Made by a program: the position numbers and the translations under genes. 8,527 bases of DNA from B21-G16 sp003644825 [NCBI: Candidatus Zhuqueibacterota bacterium] (lineage in GTDB: Bacteria > SM23-31 > B21-G16): NCBI GenBank assembly GCA_003644825.1, contig QNDJ01000047.1, positions 1 through 8,527 on the forward strand. The letters run 5' to 3'. Positions 6,829-8,527 of the stretch are shown piece after piece. Position 1 is the stretch's first letter, and every line of letters starts with the position of its first letter. The notes below the pieces were generated by a model. That model was not told where the DNA came from. It saw only the letters and a program-made list of their open reading frames with translations, and did not search any database.

Positions 6829-8169
6829 ATGAACAAAGGAAAAATATTATGTGTGGATGATAATCCAAACGTTCTTTATTCCCTAAGAAGGTTTCTTGAA
6901 GCTGAAGGATTTGAAGTTTATCTTGCAACTTCTGGAAAAGAAGCTTTATCTTTTCTTGAAAAGGAAGTTTATGATGTTGCTCTCATCGATTACAAAATGC
7001 CAGAAATGAACGGCATAGAACTCATAAAAAGAATTAAAGAAGAAGGTTATGAAATAGAACCAATTATAGTTACTGCTTATGGAGATGTTTCGCTCGTAGT
7101 CGAAGCAATAAAAGCAGGTGCATACGATTATATTTTGAAACCTTGGGAAGACGAACTTTTAATTTCTTCTATTAACAAGGTCTTAAATTATAAAAAACTA
7201 TTAAAAGAGAAAAGGATTCTGCAGAACCAATTAAGGAAAAAACATAAATTCGATAATCTCATTGGCTCTTCACCATGCATGAGAAAAATTTATGACATTA
7301 TAGAAAAGGTCAAAGATTCTGATAATAACGTTCTGATATATGGAGAGAGCGGAACTGGAAAAGAACAGATTGCTAAAGCAATTCATTTCAGCGGAAATAG
7401 AAAAAATGAATTGTTTATCCCTGTTGACTGCATTTCTATCAACCCAAACGTTATCGAAAGCGAGTTGTTCGGTCATGTTAAAGGAGCATTTACTGGTGCA
7501 TATTACGCAAAAGAAGGGTTACTGAAATCTGCAGGCAAAGGAACAATCTTCCTTGATGAAATTGCTGAAATACCGCCTGGTATACAGGCAAAGCTTCTAC
7601 GAGCATTACAGGAAATGGTAATTAAACCGGTTGGCAGTAACCGAACAGAAAAAATCAAAGCAAGAATTATCGCCGCTACAAACAAAGATTTACAAAGAGC
7701 AATAAAAAATGGTGAGTTCCGGGAAGACCTTTACTACCGCTTAAATGTTATATCTATTAAGGTACCTCCATTAAGAGAACATAAAGAGGATATTCCCCTG
7801 CTTGTTGACCATTTTATAGAAAAATACAACACTGATAAAAGGGAAATAAAAGGTATTTCTCCAGATGCCCTGAACATTCTTATGAACTTTGATTGGCCTG
7901 GAAATATAAGACAACTGGAAAATTGTATTGAAAGAGTTTTTACATTAGGTTCAGGAGATATTATTGAAGCAAAAGATCTACCGGAAGAAATAAGAAAGCA
8001 ACAATCCGAAAAAATAGAAAAATTAAAATCCCTTAACGAAATTGAACAGGAACACATAATAAAAACAATACTGCATTTTAATGGAAATATTAGAAAAGCC
8101 GCAAAAATTCTGGGAATAGGAAAAAGTACCCTGTACAATAAAATAAAAAAGTACAACATAGATTTATGA
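6829..8169 (+). CDS. NtrC-family sigma-54-dependent response regulator
   Basis: A 446-residue transcription activator of the two-component class. The receiver domain (about 1-120) has the acidic pair Asp10/Asp11, phospho-acceptor Asp54 (ALIDYKMPEMNG), Thr82 and Lys104. A linker (121-141) leads to an AAA+ domain with Walker A GESGTGKE (172-179), GAFTGA (219-224, the loop that contacts sigma-54), Walker B TIFLDE (239-244), FREDLYYRLN (297-306, arginine-finger region) and WPGNIRQLEN (356-365). The C-terminus (about 403-446) is a Fis-type helix-turn-helix (NGNIRKAAKILGIGKSTLYNKIKK). All catalytic features are intact, so it should be phosphorylation-controlled and able to open sigma-54 promoters. 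The start at 6829 follows AAAGG by 8 bases and puts the receiver at the usual distance from the N-terminus; a longer reading from 6766 would add 21 hydrophobic residues. No histidine kinase is visible. A sigma-54 promoter with tandem dyads lies right behind the gene and is its most likely target. Confidence 0.93.
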   Translation: MNKGKILCVDDNPNVLYSLRRFLEAEGFEVYLATSGKEALSFLEKEVYDVALIDYKMPEMNGIELIKRIKEEGYEIEPIIVTAYGDVSLVVEAIKAGAYDYILKPWEDELLISSINKVLNYKKLLKEKRILQNQLRKKHKFDNLIGSSPCMRKIYDIIEKVKDSDNNVLIYGESGTGKEQIAKAIHFSGNRKNELFIPVDCISINPNVIESELFGHVKGAFTGAYYAKEGLLKSAGKGTIFLDEIAEIPPGIQAKLLRALQEMVIKPVGSNRTEKIKARIIAATNKDLQRAIKNGEFREDLYYRLNVISIKVPPLREHKEDIPLLVDHFIEKYNTDKREIKGISPDALNILMNFDWPGNIRQLENCIERVFTLGSGDIIEAKDLPEEIRKQQSEKIEKLKSLNEIEQEHIIKTILHFNGNIRKAAKILGIGKSTLYNKIKKYNIDL

Positions 8170-8171
8170 TA

Positions 8172-8206
8172 TGTCCAATTTCTGGAATGTTGTCCAGATT
8201 CTGGAA
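8172..8206 (+). promoter_or_regulatory. Tandem dyads, probable upstream activating sites for the sigma-54 activator
   Basis: Two 16-base direct repeats, TGTCCAATTTCTGGAA (8172-8187) and TGTCCAGATTCTGGAA (8191-8206), agree at 14 of 16 positions and are 19 bases apart. Each has internal symmetry; the second contains the perfect dyad TCCAGA-T-TCTGGA. They start 2 bases after the regulator stop codon and sit about 60-100 bases before the predicted sigma-54 start, in the range where enhancer-binding proteins of this family usually bind as paired dimers. No T run follows, so they are not a terminator. Confidence 0.5.
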
Positions 8207-8242
8207 ATTATCTATTTAATACAGTCAAGAATCACTCAAAGA

Positions 8243-8258
8243 AGGCGCAAGGCTTGCA
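8243..8258 (+). promoter_or_regulatory. Sigma-54 (RpoN) promoter
   Basis: AGGCGCAAGGCTTGCA fits the sigma-54 consensus TGGCACG-R-N3-TTGCW at 10 of 13 defined positions. It has the essential GG (8244-8245) and GC (8256-8257) exactly 10 bases apart and a perfect TTGCA -12 element. Transcription would start near 8269. Its location behind a GAFTGA-containing activator and tandem dyads strongly raises its credibility. Confidence 0.65.
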
Positions 8259-8320
8259 AAGAGTATCTTAAAAAAGATTAGTTTAATTTGTACAACTCGT
8301 TTTTTACATCACCAGAATAA

Positions 8321-8347
8321 CACTACCAGAATCGAATTCTGGTAGTG
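8321..8347. repeat. Perfect palindrome 1 (12-bp arms, CGA centre)
   Basis: CACTACCAGAAT (8321-8332), a 3-base centre CGA and the exact reverse complement arm (8336-8347). No T run follows on either strand, so it is not an intrinsic terminator. The 17-base core from CCAGAAT to ATTCTGG is the exact reverse complement of the core of palindrome 2. The half-sites CCAGA and TCTGG also occur in the dyads at 8172-8206 but with different spacing. It could be an RNA hairpin, a protein-binding dyad or one copy of a dispersed repeat. Confidence 0.8.
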
Positions 8348-8361
8348 GGAAATACACTACT

Positions 8362-8386
8362 GGAAGTCTCTGAAGAGACTTTTATT
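8362..8386 (+). terminator. Intrinsic terminator candidate
   Basis: AAGTCTC (8364-8370), loop TGAA and GAGACTT (8375-8381) make a 7-bp stem, with two further G-U pairs at the base (8362-8363 with 8382-8383). TTTTATT, and a little later TTTTT, follow. The stem is modest and the U tract is interrupted, so efficiency is uncertain. It would end both the regulator read-through transcript and the proposed sigma-54 transcript. Confidence 0.4.
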
Positions 8387-8405
8387 GGATTTTTAACAAT
8401 AAAGT

Positions 8406-8411
8406 TATAAT
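8406..8411 (+). promoter_or_regulatory. Possible -10 element for a gene at the right edge
   Basis: A perfect TATAAT. The bases 15-18 positions upstream (around TTGGAT, 8385-8390) are only a weak -35. Transcription would start near 8418, 15 bases before ATG 8433. A chance match is quite possible in such AT-rich sequence. Confidence 0.2.
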
Positions 8412-8492
8412 CCTTTTAAAACAGTCATTTTAATGACTTACCAATGGAATGTTCCAGCACCAGAATTCGATTCTGGTGCAGAAAAAGGATTA
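8408..8492. repeat. Nested inverted-repeat element enclosing palindrome 2
   Basis: TAATCCTTTT (8408-8417) is the exact reverse complement of AAAAGGATTA (8483-8492). This outer 10-bp stem encloses three smaller perfect dyads in a row: AGTCAT-TTTA-ATGACT (8423-8438), TGGAA-TG-TTCCA (8445-8456) and palindrome 2 (8457-8479). As RNA or single-stranded DNA it could form a compact four-way junction with little unpaired sequence. I do not recognise it as tRNA, attC or a named repeat. Confidence 0.5.
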
Positions 8493-8527
8493 AACAACAT
8501 TTCCATAGCTCGGGTATCTCCATTTCA
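8433..8527 (+). CDS. Possible 5' end of an unknown gene (doubtful)
   Basis: From ATG 8433 the frame stays open to the window edge for 31 codons (MTYQWNVPAPEFDSGAEKGL, then NNISIARVSPF). The composition looks protein-like, but no Shine-Dalgarno precedes the ATG and the first third encodes palindrome 2. The opposite strand also has plausible short frames here, for example one ending at the TAA at 8490-8492. It may be a real gene start, a gene tail from the other strand, or coding by chance in a repeat. No function is proposed. Confidence 0.2.
   Translation, partial: MTYQWNVPAPEFDSGAEKGLNNISIARVSPF
8457..8479. repeat. Perfect palindrome 2 (10-bp arms, TCG centre)
   Basis: GCACCAGAAT (8457-8466), centre TCG and the exact reverse complement arm (8470-8479). 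Compared with palindrome 1, the core is inverted. The flanking stem pairs differ but remain complementary (ACC/GGT preceded by T-A and further pairs in one, by C-G and G-C in the other), as expected if the symmetry is selected or the element is mobile. No T run follows on either strand. Confidence 0.8.

Larger units (their letters stand above)
8269..8386 (+). ncRNA. Candidate sigma-54-driven small RNA
   Basis: From the predicted sigma-54 start, about 118 bases run to a terminator-like hairpin. No ORF with a start codon and ribosome binding site is seen in this stretch. The RNA would hold an unstructured AU-rich 5' part, a 12-bp hairpin (8321-8347) and a 3' hairpin followed by U-rich sequence. 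The half-site ACCAGAAT occurs at 8311-8318 and again in the hairpin at 8325-8332. Small RNAs under sigma-54 and an adjacent or dedicated activator are known (Qrr with LuxO, CrcZ with CbrB, GlmY with GlrR), but no sequence similarity to any of these is claimed. Alternatively it is just the leader of a gene further right. Confidence 0.33.

Noticed and set aside
7734-8159. Minus-strand open frame of 141 codons opposite the regulator gene
   Set aside because: It mirrors the AAA+ and HTH coding region of the response regulator. It has no recognisable domain and no ribosome binding site.
8321-8479. CRISPR array or intrinsic terminators
   Set aside because: There are only two palindromes, inverted relative to each other and with no regular spacer units, so this is not CRISPR. 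Neither is followed by a T run on either strand, so they are not classic terminators.
8404-8497. Integron attC site suggested by GTT...AAC at the ends of the nested repeat
   Set aside because: The orientation is opposite to attC (which runs RYYYAAC to GTTRRRY), and no integrase or cassette structure is visible.

Overview
The window is AT-rich bacterial DNA (roughly one third G+C by eye) carrying five confident protein genes and a gene-poor right end full of short dyads. Housekeeping genes, a Gram-negative style exported or lipoprotein amidohydrolase and a sigma-54 (RpoN) activator point to a diderm, probably anaerobic or uncultured bacterium. The phylum cannot be fixed from the sequence alone.

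Left half (1-4959, all minus strand): a compact operon runs rsmG -> murQ -> mfd. rsmG (16S rRNA m7G527 methyltransferase) overlaps murQ (MurNAc-6-phosphate etherase) by 4 bases (ATGA). murQ is followed after 2 bases by mfd (transcription-repair coupling factor), which begins at TTG and runs off the left edge. A sigma-70-like promoter lies about 150 bases upstream of rsmG. Between them is a leader with a nested stem followed by a nine-U tract, a possible attenuator.

Middle (4977-6656, minus): an exported amidohydrolase of the D-aminoacylase (COG3653) type with its own promoter and a good ribosome binding site. It keeps several active-site residues of the family, but the usual His-x-His metal motif is replaced by Leu-Ser-Trp.

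Right (6766-8527, plus): a divergent NtrC-type response regulator (receiver, AAA+ with an intact GAFTGA, Fis-type HTH). Directly after its stop codon come two tandem dyads that look like upstream activating sites, then a good sigma-54 promoter (GG-N10-GC, with TTGCA). About 50-80 bases past that promoter come a 12-bp perfect hairpin and a terminator-like hairpin, with no convincing ORF before them. The simplest reading is a regulator next to its own sigma-54 target, which may be a small non-coding RNA of about 115-120 nt. A second palindrome, whose core is the exact reverse complement of the first, sits about 110 bases further on inside a longer stem. A possible new gene, or part of a dispersed repeat, begins at the right edge.

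The most interesting parts are this regulator, sigma-54 promoter and hairpin cassette, and the amidohydrolase with the missing metal ligands.
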